Of a DNA stretch of 64,000 nt, positions 1 through 10,000 are shown piece by piece. A program made the position numbers and the translations under genes. The stretch lies in the NCBI RefSeq assembly GCF_003315595.1, contig NZ_QNQU01000032.1, positions 1-64,000 of the forward strand, written 5' to 3'. The notes under the pieces were generated by a model. It had not been told where the DNA came from and did not search any database. It was given only the letters and a program-made list of their open reading frames with translations. Position 1 is the first letter of the stretch, and each line of letters starts with the position of its first letter. Source of the DNA: Pedobacter miscanthi (GTDB lineage: Bacteria; Bacteroidota; Bacteroidia; Sphingobacteriales; Sphingobacteriaceae).

Positions 1-26
1 CTTAAAATTTGTTTTTATCATAACAA

Positions 27-130
27 TCATCTCGACTGGAACGCAGTGGAATGCCTGCCCGTACAGGCGGGGAGAGATCTATCTCGAGATAGATCTCTCG
101 ACTACGTTGCACTCCGCTCGAAATGACGAT
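27..130. repeat. Palindromic intergenic repeat, copy 1
   Basis: Imperfect palindrome opening with ATCATCTCGACTGGAACGCA and closing with CTCCGCTCGAAATGACGAT, with an AGATCTATCTCGAGATAGATCT core. The outer arms and the GAGAGATCT core words recur at 13958-13998 and 18752-18950. It lies just downstream of the leftward regulator gene. It is a dispersed REP-like element; no coding potential is seen. Confidence 0.75.
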
Positions 131-235
131 AGCTTTGGGAAGTTAGAGGGAGAGGCTTTCTGTCAGAAATAATGACTTATGCACTAAATTAGCCTTCAGG
201 ATTTACAATTCTATATTGATGATACAGCCTTTTTG

Positions 236-982
236 CTATAAAATATTCAGCTCTTTTTCGCGGTAGCGCGAAAGCGATTCGTGTTCTACATCCAGTTCTG
301 TAATCAGGTAGCTGATGCTTTCTATCGGGCAAACCCTTAAACGTAGGGCAATATCCAGTTTCTCTGATATACACAATACACCTGTTCTTTTTGCGCAGGC
401 CAGCATCGCTTTTTTAAGCTGGTTAATTTCCCAGTATGTATCTGTTAAACCTTCTTCGGGATGGATGGCGCTGGTACCCATCAAACATAAATCGGCCTTT
501 ATTTCCGATAGCTGTGTAATTACCTGTCCGCCGTAGGTAACCTGTGAGTTTTTAGAAAACAGCCCGCCAATCAAAATCACTTCTATATTATTGTATTTGG
601 CCAGTTCTACTGCCACCAGCGGACTAATGGTAAAAAATGTGGCCGACAAACCCTGGGGAAGCAGTTTAACAAACTCTAAAATTGTGGTTCCGCCACCTGT
701 TAAAACCACCATACCATCTTTAATCAGCTGAACCGCTTTTTTCCCAATCGCAATTTTACTGTCCCTGGCATAAACTGTGCTGTCGTCAAAAGAACTGTGG
801 TACGATTTGGATAAAGCCCCCCCATGAACCTTATAAAGCAGGTTTTCATCAACAAGTTCCTGTAAATCCCTTCTGATGGTATCTTCCGAAACATTAAGCA
901 ATTGTACCAGATCGGATGTTAAAACCCGGTTGTGCAGGTTAATCTGGCGCATAATGAAGTCGTGGCGTTCTTTTTTCAGCAT
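236..982 (-). CDS. DeoR/GlpR-family transcriptional repressor
   Basis: A 248-residue DeoR-family regulator of normal length. The N-terminal winged helix (residues 1-57) has the typical recognition segment LLNVSEDTIRRDLQELVDE followed by KVHGGA. The rest is a DeoR C-terminal sensor domain with the GGGTT loop near residue 96 and the KADLCLMGTSAI segment, the fold that binds phosphorylated sugars or polyol phosphates in the family. The gene is divergent from the first susC operon. TGCG direct-repeat boxes lie in the shared promoter region (1039-1065, 1153-1175) and again before the second susC (6849-6982), so I infer that it represses both operons and probably itself. The effector cannot be told from sequence. 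Confidence 0.9.
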   Translation of the reverse strand: MLKKERHDFIMRQINLHNRVLTSDLVQLLNVSEDTIRRDLQELVDENLLYKVHGGALSKSYHSSFDDSTVYARDSKIAIGKKAVQLIKDGMVVLTGGGTTILEFVKLLPQGLSATFFTISPLVAVELAKYNNIEVILIGGLFSKNSQVTYGGQVITQLSEIKADLCLMGTSAIHPEEGLTDTYWEINQLKKAMLACAKRTGVLCISEKLDIALRLRVCPIESISYLITELDVEHESLSRYREKELNIL

Positions 983-1038
983 AGTAGATGTTTTGGTTTT
1001 AAACGAAAGTATAAAAGTTTTTTAGATTTTTTAAATGT

Positions 1039-1065
1039 TGCGCGTTTTTGCGTGTTTTTGCAATA
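1039..1065. promoter_or_regulatory. Candidate DeoR operator, box A1
   Basis: TGCG half-sites begin at 1039 and 1049, and TGC at 1059: three direct repeats spaced exactly 10 bp. The 27-bp block matches 6849-6875 at 23 of 27 positions. It lies 57 bp upstream of the regulator start and 114 bp upstream of box A2. Direct-repeat operators are usual for DeoR-family proteins. Confidence 0.65.
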
Positions 1066-1152
1066 AAATATTGTATATCTGTGTAATAAATCTGTTCTAT
1101 TTGTTTTTATTGTCATAAACATTCAGCATATTTACTTAACTAACATCAAAAC

Positions 1153-1175
1153 TGCGTGAATTTGCGTGTTTTTGC
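1153..1175. promoter_or_regulatory. Candidate DeoR operator, box A2
   Basis: TGCG at 1153 and 1163 and TGC at 1173, the same 10-bp spacing as box A1. It sits 72 bp before the susC start and 25 bp after an ATATTTACTTAA block (1128-1139) that is also present before the second susC. The position suits repression of the susC promoter. Confidence 0.65.
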
Positions 1176-1224
1176 TGTCCGGAAAACAAACTACAACCTG
1201 TAACTAAATTCTTACTGACTAATT

Positions 1225-4200
1225 ATGATGAAAAAACTACTTTTTAGTTTTATCGGTATCATTATGCTGTCTGCTCAAATTTTTGCGCAACAGATAATCA
1301 TTACCGGTAAGGTCAGCTCTGCTGACGGGCCCGTTCCCGGGGTCTCCATTCGGGTAAAAGGAAACACTACGGTGTCACAAACCGATAACAGCGGGAACTA
1401 TTCCATCAAAGCATCAAAAACCGATGTGCTGGCATTTTCTTACGTAGGTTATAAAACTATTGAGAAAGCTGTAGGTGCCAGTACTGTTATTAATGTTACC
1501 CTTTTAGCTGATGCCGGTAACCTGAACGAGGTGGTGGTAACGGCTTATGGGATTGACCGTGATGTTAAATCGCTGGGTTATTCTACCCCAAAAGTTTCGG
1601 GGGCAGAAGTGGCAGAAACACAGCGGAACGATTTTTTTGGTGGTTTACAGGGGCGTGTTCCTGGTTTATCCATCAATAGCACAAACGGAAATCCCGGGGC
1701 TTCTGCGCAGATCGTGCTCCGTGGTTTTGTATCCATCAGTGGCGATAACAATGCGTTGATTGTGGTAGATGGTGTGCCAATCAATAACAGTACGTTGAAC
1801 CAGACCCGCGAGCTCGTATCCGGTGCAGCAAACAGGGATCAGGATTATTCGAACAGGGGTATGGATATCAACCCCAACGATATCGAAAGTTATGTGATTA
1901 TGAAAGGGCCCGAAGCTACCGCATTATACGGAAGTGCTGGTGCCAGTGGTGCCATTTTAATTACAACCAAAAAAGGTAAAGCCGGTCGTGGAAGTATCAA
2001 TTACAGTAATTCCTTCAGAGTGGAAGAGCTGAATAAATTTCCTGAAATACAGACCAAATACAATACAGGTGCTTCCAATGGTGTTTACGATGGAGGTTCT
2101 TCTAACTTCTTTGGTCCTGCATTTTTGCCTAATACCCCACTCTATGATAACATCCACAACTTTTTTGAAACAGGATTTACGCAAAAACACAATTTATCAT
2201 TTGAGGGCGGAACCGATAAGTTCTCTTACCGCTGGTCTAACGAGTACACGGATTCTAAGGGGACCATTCCAACTACCAGTTATTCAAGGATCTCTTCCCG
2301 TATTACGGCCGTTGGTACCATTTCTCCTGTTTTAAAATTAACAACTACTTTCAACTACATTAATTCTAACAACGATAAAGCAAATAAAGGTGCTAATGGC
2401 TCATTGCTGCAGTTAATGCGCTTTAGCTCGGCGTATGATGTTCAGGATTATCAGGATGCGAATGGAAACCGGGTTTTACACCTCGCCAGCATTTATTCAG
2501 AGTTCGATAATCCCCTTTGGGACGTGGTGAAAAACGTGAACAACGATAAGGTTAACCGTATCATCGCCAATACCAATGTAGAATTAACGCCCCTAAAATG
2601 GTTACGGATTAATGGTATTCTTGGGGCAGATGTTGCCAATACTAAAGGTTTATCGGTTTATCATGCCCAGTCTTACCGTGGTTCGGGTTCGGCTGCTGCA
2701 CCAACGGGGGGAACAGTGATGACTTACAGTCAGTTGGCAAAGGTGTTTAATGGATCATTAACCGCTACAGCGAAACATAAATTCGGCGATTTTAACAATA
2801 CTTATGTTATCGGGGCTACGTTTAACGATTACAATTCTACCACCGACTCGCAACGTGGTACAAATATGTACGATCCGAATTTTTACAGCATCAATAATAC
2901 CTTGCCTACCACACAGCGTACCTTAACCTATGTAAACCGTTACCGTACCGTAGGCGCTTTTGCGCAGGCCATTATGGGTTACAAAACTTTAGTGTACTTA
3001 ACACTGTCGGGCCGTGTTGATGGGGCTTCGCGCCTGATGCCGAACAATCCTTATTTTGCCTATCCATCGGCCAGTTTAGCCTTTAATTTTACTGATCTTG
3101 CCAGTGTTAAAACGGCTTTGCCCTGGCTGGATAATGGAAAGTTAAGAGCTTCTTACGCTTTAACAGGTAAAGAGCCCTGGAGGGAATATTCAACAGGCAC
3201 AAATTATGAGGCCAAAAGATTTACTGGCGGAGGCTACGCCTATTCGTACTATGGTGGTAATCCTAATTTAAAACCTGAGGTATCTGAAAATTTCGAAATT
3301 GGTACAGAAATGCAGTTCCTGAAAAACAGGATTGGTTTGGATTTTAACTATTACAATTTGTTGAGTAAAGATCAGATCATTAATCCGCGTTTAAGTTATG
3401 GTACCGGTTTTGTTTTAGAGATGATGAATGGTGGTACGGTGCGTAACCGAGGTATCGAAGTGCAATTAACCGGTAACCCGATCAAGGGAAAAGATTTTAA
3501 CTGGAACACCACTTTCAACTTTACACGCAACCGTGGGGTGGTATTGTCGCTGGCAAACGAACTTCCTGAACTTTACGAATCTGATACCTGGGTGGTTGGC
3601 GATATCAGGAGTGCCGTACATCCCGGTTATAGTACAGGTGCCATCAGCGGAACCAGGTTTGCCCGTAACGATAGGGGCGATATTCTGATCAACACATCAT
3701 CAGGTCTGCCTTCCGTTACCGATACCCAGTTTTATCCCATCGGCGACAGAAACCCGAAATTTACACTTGGTTTTGTAAACAGGTTCAGCTACAAGGGTTT
3801 TAATCTTTCCTTCTTATGGGATTTCAGGTATGGTGGCGATGTGGTAAATGGTACCGAATATGCCTCATACATTAAAGGAATCAGCTTAAAAACATTGGAC
3901 AGGGAAGTGCCTCGGGTAATTACAGGAGTGCTGAATGATGGTTTGCAGAATACGGCCAATCCTACTGTAAACACCATTTCTGTAACACCTTATTATGCCT
4001 CAAATTATTATTCTTTAAACGTAGCACCCGAGATGTTTGTGGAAAGAAACATCAAAACCCTCCGTTTGAGAGATGTGACCCTGGCTTACGATTTTCCGCC
4101 GGCATTGGTTAAACGCATCGGGTTTATCCAGAATTTTGGGGCATTTTTCACCGTAACCGATTCTATCCTCATCACCAATTATTCGGGTGGCGATCCGGAG

Positions 4201-4308
4201 AGTAACGCTAACTCACCAGGGGTTGGTGGTATTGGTGGTTACGGGATCGATTATGGTAACGTAGGTAAGCCAATTGGTTTTAATTTGGGATTTAGGGTTA
4301 AATTATAG
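1225..4308 (+). CDS. SusC/RagA-type TonB-dependent outer-membrane receptor
   Basis: A 1027-residue SusC-like protein. It has a signal peptide ending in IFAQQ, a carboxypeptidase-D-like regulatory domain (about residues 24-100) with ITGKVSSADGPVPGVSIRVK, a TonB-box-like NLNEVVVTAYG near residue 105, a plug domain (about 120-250, including LYGSAGASGAILITTKKG) and a C-terminal beta-barrel ending in a hydrophobic/basic strand (FNLGFRVKL). It imports oligosaccharides or other ligands across the outer membrane together with its SusD partner, whose gene starts 9 bp after the stop codon. Expression is probably governed by the divergent DeoR-type regulator. The ligand is not evident, but nearby glycosidases point to a glycan. 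Confidence 0.95.
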   Translation: MMKKLLFSFIGIIMLSAQIFAQQIIITGKVSSADGPVPGVSIRVKGNTTVSQTDNSGNYSIKASKTDVLAFSYVGYKTIEKAVGASTVINVTLLADAGNLNEVVVTAYGIDRDVKSLGYSTPKVSGAEVAETQRNDFFGGLQGRVPGLSINSTNGNPGASAQIVLRGFVSISGDNNALIVVDGVPINNSTLNQTRELVSGAANRDQDYSNRGMDINPNDIESYVIMKGPEATALYGSAGASGAILITTKKGKAGRGSINYSNSFRVEELNKFPEIQTKYNTGASNGVYDGGSSNFFGPAFLPNTPLYDNIHNFFETGFTQKHNLSFEGGTDKFSYRWSNEYTDSKGTIPTTSYSRISSRITAVGTISPVLKLTTTFNYINSNNDKANKGANGSLLQLMRFSSAYDVQDYQDANGNRVLHLASIYSEFDNPLWDVVKNVNNDKVNRIIANTNVELTPLKWLRINGILGADVANTKGLSVYHAQSYRGSGSAAAPTGGTVMTYSQLAKVFNGSLTATAKHKFGDFNNTYVIGATFNDYNSTTDSQRGTNMYDPNFYSINNTLPTTQRTLTYVNRYRTVGAFAQAIMGYKTLVYLTLSGRVDGASRLMPNNPYFAYPSASLAFNFTDLASVKTALPWLDNGKLRASYALTGKEPWREYSTGTNYEAKRFTGGGYAYSYYGGNPNLKPEVSENFEIGTEMQFLKNRIGLDFNYYNLLSKDQIINPRLSYGTGFVLEMMNGGTVRNRGIEVQLTGNPIKGKDFNWNTTFNFTRNRGVVLSLANELPELYESDTWVVGDIRSAVHPGYSTGAISGTRFARNDRGDILINTSSGLPSVTDTQFYPIGDRNPKFTLGFVNRFSYKGFNLSFLWDFRYGGDVVNGTEYASYIKGISLKTLDREVPRVITGVLNDGLQNTANPTVNTISVTPYYASNYYSLNVAPEMFVERNIKTLRLRDVTLAYDFPPALVKRIGFIQNFGAFFTVTDSILITNYSGGDPESNANSPGVGGIGGYGIDYGNVGKPIGFNLGFRVKL

Positions 4309-4316
4309 CGAATAAC

Positions 4317-5927
4317 ATGAAAAAATTATATAGACTATATATTGCTGCGGCAATATTATTAACGGCCGGAGGATGTAAAAAATACCTTGATATTAATACC
4401 AACCCGGCTGTGCCTCAAACGAGCAAAGCAGAGCTGTTGCTGCCGCCCATCCTTTTTCAGATGGCAAATGGTACATCGCAGGATTACCGTCTGATCTGGA
4501 AATTTACGCAGAACATGATTGGTGCCTCAACAGATATTGCATCACTTTACCCCGAAAAACACTCTTTTGTAGCCAATAGCGATAATGGCGGGGTAATTTG
4601 GAGGATGACTTATGTTGATTTAGGCTTAAATCTTGAAAACCTCATCAATGATGCCGTAAGCAATCAAAAATATGAATATGCGGCAATCGGTTATGCCATT
4701 AAAGCCTGGGCCTATCAGCAAACAACTGATCTGCATGGACCGATCATTTTAGACGAAGCTTTCACGCCCGGCATGTTAAAATTTCCCTATCACGATCAGC
4801 CTGAAGTGTATGCAAAAGTGCGTTATTACTGCGAACAATCGTTAAAATATTCTACAATGAAAAGTCCGCTCAGTTATGCCGCACAGCTCGCCAGTATTAC
4901 CGGCGACGGCATTTATAAAGGGGATATGGCCAAATGGCGGAAGTTTGTATACGCTATTTATGCTTTACAATATAGCCACTTAATCAATAAGCCGGAGTTT
5001 AAAACCTTGTATGCCGATAGTGTGGTTAAGTATACTAATTTATCTTTTGCCAACGAAGCTGAATCGGCAACGGTTTATTTCTCGGCGGCAAGTCAGGATG
5101 ATACCAATCCCTTTGGGCCAACTTTGGGTTACATTAATACTTCAAGTACAACGTCTACCTATTATGGACGGATTTCGACCACGATTTTGAATTATCTGGC
5201 AGGTGGTATGAAAGGAACACCGGTTGTAAACCCTACAAGTTCGCTCGATCCGCGTTTAAGCAGGATGCTGCCTGCAAGTACTGCAGCCACTACTTTGGGC
5301 AGGTATATTGCTGGTGTTCCAACTCAGGGAAGCAGCACATCGGCTTTGCCGATTGTTTTTGGCACAATCCCGGCAGGAGCAACCATCTATAACGGAAAAT
5401 ACATTTTTGCCGATGCCGCAAGGTACCCAATCATGACTTATTCGCAACTGCGGTTTGCGAAAGCAGAAGCATTATTTCTAAAGGGAAATACAGCAGAAGC
5501 CTATACCGCATATAGAGAGGGTATATCGGGGCACATGGTTTTTTGTAATACCTATGGCCGCGCATCTAAAACACCTGATCCGCTAATAACCGATGCAGAG
5601 ATTAATACTTATTTAACTTCCGATGAAGTGGCGCAAAGCGCTGCAACATTAACACTTGCCGATATTATGGGGCAGAAATACATTGCACAGTGGGGTTGGG
5701 CAGGTTTGGAACAGTGGACTGATCTTAGGAAATACCATTACAGTGCAACGGTTTTCAGACAGTTTTATCAAATCCCGGCAGCAGATCTTTTGCTGGGTGG
5801 AAAATATGCCTACCGTTTCAGGCCTCGCTATAATTCTGAGTATGTATGGAATGCCGAAGAACTAAGAAAATGGGGAGGTTTGGAACCCGATTACATGACT
5901 AAAGAAACCTGGTTCAGCCAGCCATAA
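4317..5927 (+). CDS. SusD/RagB-type outer-membrane lipoprotein
   Basis: A 536-residue lipoprotein with a lipobox ending LLTAGGC (Cys20), followed by KKYLDINTNPAVP, the start typical of the SusD-like_2 branch. The helical body includes TPR-like segments and the C-terminal LEQWTDLRKYH and LRKWGGLEPDY stretches. The family forms the lid over the SusC barrel and binds substrate at the cell surface. The gene is 8 bp downstream of its susC and overlaps the context of the next lipoprotein, so the three form one operon. The partner specificity is not visible from sequence. Confidence 0.93.
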   Translation: MKKLYRLYIAAAILLTAGGCKKYLDINTNPAVPQTSKAELLLPPILFQMANGTSQDYRLIWKFTQNMIGASTDIASLYPEKHSFVANSDNGGVIWRMTYVDLGLNLENLINDAVSNQKYEYAAIGYAIKAWAYQQTTDLHGPIILDEAFTPGMLKFPYHDQPEVYAKVRYYCEQSLKYSTMKSPLSYAAQLASITGDGIYKGDMAKWRKFVYAIYALQYSHLINKPEFKTLYADSVVKYTNLSFANEAESATVYFSAASQDDTNPFGPTLGYINTSSTTSTYYGRISTTILNYLAGGMKGTPVVNPTSSLDPRLSRMLPASTAATTLGRYIAGVPTQGSSTSALPIVFGTIPAGATIYNGKYIFADAARYPIMTYSQLRFAKAEALFLKGNTAEAYTAYREGISGHMVFCNTYGRASKTPDPLITDAEINTYLTSDEVAQSAATLTLADIMGQKYIAQWGWAGLEQWTDLRKYHYSATVFRQFYQIPAADLLLGGKYAYRFRPRYNSEYVWNAEELRKWGGLEPDYMTKETWFSQP

Positions 5928-5950
5928 TGTTTTATTTTAAATGTATTAAC

Positions 5951-6748
5951 ATGAAAATATTTTCTAATTTATTTACCTGTCTGTTTACTGCAATGGCTTT
6001 AGCGGGCTGCACGAAAAACGTGCTTGATTACGGCGAAACCGAAAAACTAACCGCCGATCAGGCTTTGCTAAAGGTAAATTATGCCTCCTACTATTATAAT
6101 AACAGGGCAATTGCCATCAAGATTAATGATAAAAGGGTAAGTAGTGTAATTACTGCCCGTACACCATTTCCGGGAGGGGGATATAATACGGGCGGAAGTT
6201 CTACCGCCGATTTTCTTGCTGTAAGTCCAGGTAATTTAAAATTATCTATTATTCTCCCAAAAAAGAAAGATGACGGAACCGATTCGTTGGTGCTGTACAG
6301 TGCCAACTTTCAGATCCTGGCGGGTAAAAACTATGTTGCCCATATTACTGATACCGCTGCAAATACCAAAAATGTATTAACTGAAGAAAGTTTCGTAAGG
6401 CCGGATACTGCTTATTGCAAATACAGGTTTATTAACCTGATGCCCAATGTGCCGGCAGTTGATTTATATTATGGTACCAGTGCTACCGATAATGCAAAAG
6501 ATTCGTTGATTGCAGGTAATGTAAATTATCTGAGCATTACCAATGAAATCAAACTCAGGTCTGCACAATCAAAAACGTGGAAAATAAGGCCTGCCGGAGC
6601 AGCTGTTACTACGGCAACGGTTTTAGCCAATTATACCAGTGCCAGCACTTTCTTAAATCAAAGGGTGTATACCATATTTGCCAGTGGTTATAATGGGATA
6701 ACTACCGCACCTCGAAGGCCTTATGTATCCTTCTTTCTAATCAGGTAA
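5951..6748 (+). CDS. DUF4397-domain surface lipoprotein
   Basis: The open frame begins at 5927, but the ATG at 5951 gives a proper lipoprotein signal (MKIFSNLFTCLFTAMALAGC), so I place the start there: 265 residues. After the lipid-modified Cys there is a beta-rich chain. The stretch from about residue 150 (YCKYRFINLMPNVPAVDLYYG) is the DUF4397 signature, an Ig-like fold often encoded beside SusCD pairs. It closes the first susCD operon and is followed by a strong hairpin terminator (6774-6806). Probably a surface accessory protein for ligand capture; the function is not established. Confidence 0.8.
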   Translation: MKIFSNLFTCLFTAMALAGCTKNVLDYGETEKLTADQALLKVNYASYYYNNRAIAIKINDKRVSSVITARTPFPGGGYNTGGSSTADFLAVSPGNLKLSIILPKKKDDGTDSLVLYSANFQILAGKNYVAHITDTAANTKNVLTEESFVRPDTAYCKYRFINLMPNVPAVDLYYGTSATDNAKDSLIAGNVNYLSITNEIKLRSAQSKTWKIRPAGAAVTTATVLANYTSASTFLNQRVYTIFASGYNGITTAPRRPYVSFFLIR

Positions 6749-6773
6749 TTTTTCTCTCTTTTTGATTGGTTCA

Positions 6774-6806
6774 AGCCGCCGCTAGTTTTAGTGGTGGCTT
6801 TTTTTG
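6774..6806 (+). terminator. Rho-independent terminator of the first susCD operon
   Basis: Inverted arms AGCCGCCGCTA (6774-6784) and TAGTGGTGGCT (6789-6799) with a GTTT loop, followed by seven T residues. The arms pair fully if G-U pairs are allowed. It lies 26 bp after the DUF4397 gene. Confidence 0.9.
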
Positions 6807-6848
6807 TTAAAAAGTGTAGTGTTAAAATGAGATTAGCGCCTATTTTAT

Positions 6849-6875
6849 TGCGCTTTTATGCGGTTTTTTGCAATA
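6849..6875. promoter_or_regulatory. Candidate DeoR operator, box B1
   Basis: TGCG at 6849 and 6859, then TGC at 6869, again spaced 10 bp. It matches box A1 at 23 of 27 positions and ends in the same TTTTTGCAATA. Box B1 to B2 is 113 bp, against 114 bp between A1 and A2. Confidence 0.65.
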
Positions 6876-6961
6876 ATATCAAACTAATTACAATCGATAT
6901 GACCTAAATATTTGTAAATAAGTGGAAAACAATTATGATATTTACTTAAAATTCAGGAATA

Positions 6962-6982
6962 TGCGGTATTCTGCGTGTTTCT
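6962..6982. promoter_or_regulatory. Candidate DeoR operator, box B2
   Basis: TGCG at 6962 and 6972 with CTGCGTGTTT in the second half. The third TGC of the other boxes is lost here. It lies 24 bp after ATATTTACTTAA (6938-6949) and 59 bp before the second susC start, repeating the layout of the first promoter. Confidence 0.55.
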
Positions 6983-7020
6983 AAATCCGAACTAACAACA
7001 AACATCATTAACTAGTGTTT

Positions 7021-10000
7021 ATGAAAAAAAAATTACTATCAATCTTTCTTGGTGTGTTTTTGCTCATGGCCCATGCCATTGCGCAACAAACTACCATTAC
7101 AGGTAAGGTTACATCAGAAGATGGACCAATACCAGGGGTTTCGGTTAAAATAAAAACAGGAACCACAGTAGTACAAACTGATGGCAATGGAGTTTATTCC
7201 ATAAAAACCAGTAAAGGCGAAATCCTTGTGTTTTCTTTTATCGGCTATGTAAGTCAGGAGAAAACTGTCGGAAACAGCAATACCATTAACGTTGCCTTGG
7301 CTTCCGAGTCAACAGGGTTGCAAGAAGTGGTGGTTGTGGGTTTCGGCTCGCAGAAAAAAGCAAATTTAACCGGTGCCGTAACCACTGTTGATGTGGCCAA
7401 AACTTTTGGCAGCAAACCTTTGAACGATCCTACAAAAGCCCTGCAGGGCGTTGTTCCGGGTTTAACCATTACTTATGGTAATGGTGGCCTAACCTCCGGC
7501 CCAAACATTAACATCAGGGGTGTTGGGTCAATAAACGGAACCAGCAGGCCGTTGATTATCGTAGACAATGTGGAAACGCCAGATCTTTCGATCATTAACC
7601 CGGCCGATATCGAAAGTGTTTCTGTATTAAAAGATGCCGCTTCAACTTCAATTTACGGTGCAAGAGCAGCATTCGGTGTGGTTTTGATCAAAACCAAATC
7701 AGGCAAGAAAAATCAGCCTACCAAAATCGTTTACACCAACAACTTCTCCTGGAACAAACCAACGGTGCTGGCCGATTTTGCAAACCCGGTCGACGAGTTG
7801 CAAGCGCTTTATGATGCATCGGTTAGGGCGGGTACAACCTCGCCCGAAACTTTCGGGATGCAGTTAACCAAACTAAGGGACGGTATTGCAAACTGGCAAA
7901 ATAAATATTCAGCTACCAATACCGGTAATGATATGATTTTAGGTCAGGATTTCGATTACGTAGATGGCCGCGTTTATTTTTATAAAGTTTGGGATCCGAA
8001 AAAGGAGATGCTGAAAGATTATACTGCACAATCCAATCATAATTTAAGCTTGCAAGGCGGTAGCGATAAAATTGGTTATTACCTGTCGGGTGGTTATGCC
8101 AATGAAGGTGGTATTTTCAAGTTAAATCCTGATGAGATCAACAAATACAACATTAGCGGTTCGATAAACGTGGCAGCAACCAAATGGCTGGATGTTGATG
8201 CCAAATTTCTGTACCGTAACTTTAAATACGATTATCCATATCAGTACCAGAATTACTGGTATTACTTTTGGCGTTGGGGCTCTTATTTCCCTTATGGTAA
8301 ATATAATGGAAATTATTTCAGGCATACACCTGCTTATCTTGCAAATGCGCAGACCTCTAATGTTACCGAAAATTACAGCCGGGTAGATTTAGGTGCAACC
8401 ATTAAAATCACCAAAGATTTGAGCATCCGTGCCGATTATACATTGGGCAGATCGAATGCCTTGAGGCATGAAGTTGGCGGACCAATCAATGCGATCGATT
8501 TCTGGACAGCAGGTACACCACCACTTATCGCCAATATCGCCACTGCATCGCAGGATATTGTAAGTTATGGCGAAACCCGCAACATGGTAAATACGTTAAA
8601 TGCCTATGCTACCTATCAAAAAACTTTTGCTACCGATCATAACATTAAAATTACTGCCGGTGTAAACTCTGAGAATTACGACAATGTTCAGTTTACTGCT
8701 GCAAAAAATACTGTTTTAGATCCTACCAGGGGTGAGCTGGCACTTGCTGTTGGTACACAGCTTGCAAGTGGCTATCATGGTACTGTAAATGGTTCTGTTT
8801 CATATCCGGTTGGTGCTTATGCAGGTTATTTTGGCCGTTTTAATTATGATTACAAAGGAAAATACCTGTTAGAGTTAAATGGAAGGTATGATGGTTCATC
8901 GGCGTTCTCTAAGCTGGATAGATGGGGCTTTTTTCCTTCAGCTTCTGCCGGTTACCGTTTAACCGAAGAAAAATTTATGAGTTTTATTAAACCTTATGTT
9001 GATGATGTTAAATTCAGGGCATCTTACGGCTCGGTGGGTAACCAGAACGTTGGTGGTCAATATTATATTCCAACTATGGCAGGTTCTTCTGTTAACTGGA
9101 TCACCCCTTCCGGTACTACACTGGTTCAGGGTGTTGCTGCGCCAATTGCGGTTGCACAATCATTAACCTGGGAGAAAATACAAACACTTGATTTTGGTAC
9201 CGATATCCGCTTTCTGAAAAACCATGTTGGTTTATCGGTTGATTATTACCAGCGCGATACTAAAGGTATGTTACAGCCAACATCAGTTCCTTCTACATTC
9301 GGCGCCGCCGGACCACGGATTAATGCGGGTAATTTCAGGAACCGTGGTTATGAAATCAGTTTAGATTTAAATTATCCGGTTAGCCCTGATCTTAACCTTT
9401 ACGCCACACTAACCCTTGCCGATAATAAAACGGTATTTACAAAATGGAATAATCCCTCTAATTTAATTTATCAGAACAATGCAAACTATCAGAACGCTGG
9501 TTTTTACGTAGGGCAGCAGTATGGCGAGATCTGGGGATTCGAAACCGATGGTTTTTTCCAATCTGCAGACGAAGTGAAAAACTCTGCTAGTCAGGTGGCT
9601 TTGCAAAATGGAAACTTTGTTTACGGAGTGGGTGATGTAAAATACAAAGATTTAAATGGCGATGGCGTAATTAACCAGGGCAAAGGAACAGCCGATGATC
9701 ACGGAGATTTAAAAGTGATCGGTAATAGTCAGCCCAGGTATCAGTACAGTGCACGTTTAGGCGGTACTTTTAAAGGTTTCGATATTGATGTATATATCCA
9801 GGGCGTGGGTAAACGCGATTATTGGGGTTTAGGTACCATGATTATTCCTGCTTATGGCAATGCCGATATTATGTATGCTAACCAATTGGATTTCTGGAGC
9901 CCTTCAAATCCAAATGCATTTTATCCACGCCCGTATATTGGCAACAGCGCAACTAAAATTGCCCAGTTCCCGGCAAGTGGAAATAACTTTTATCCTCAAT

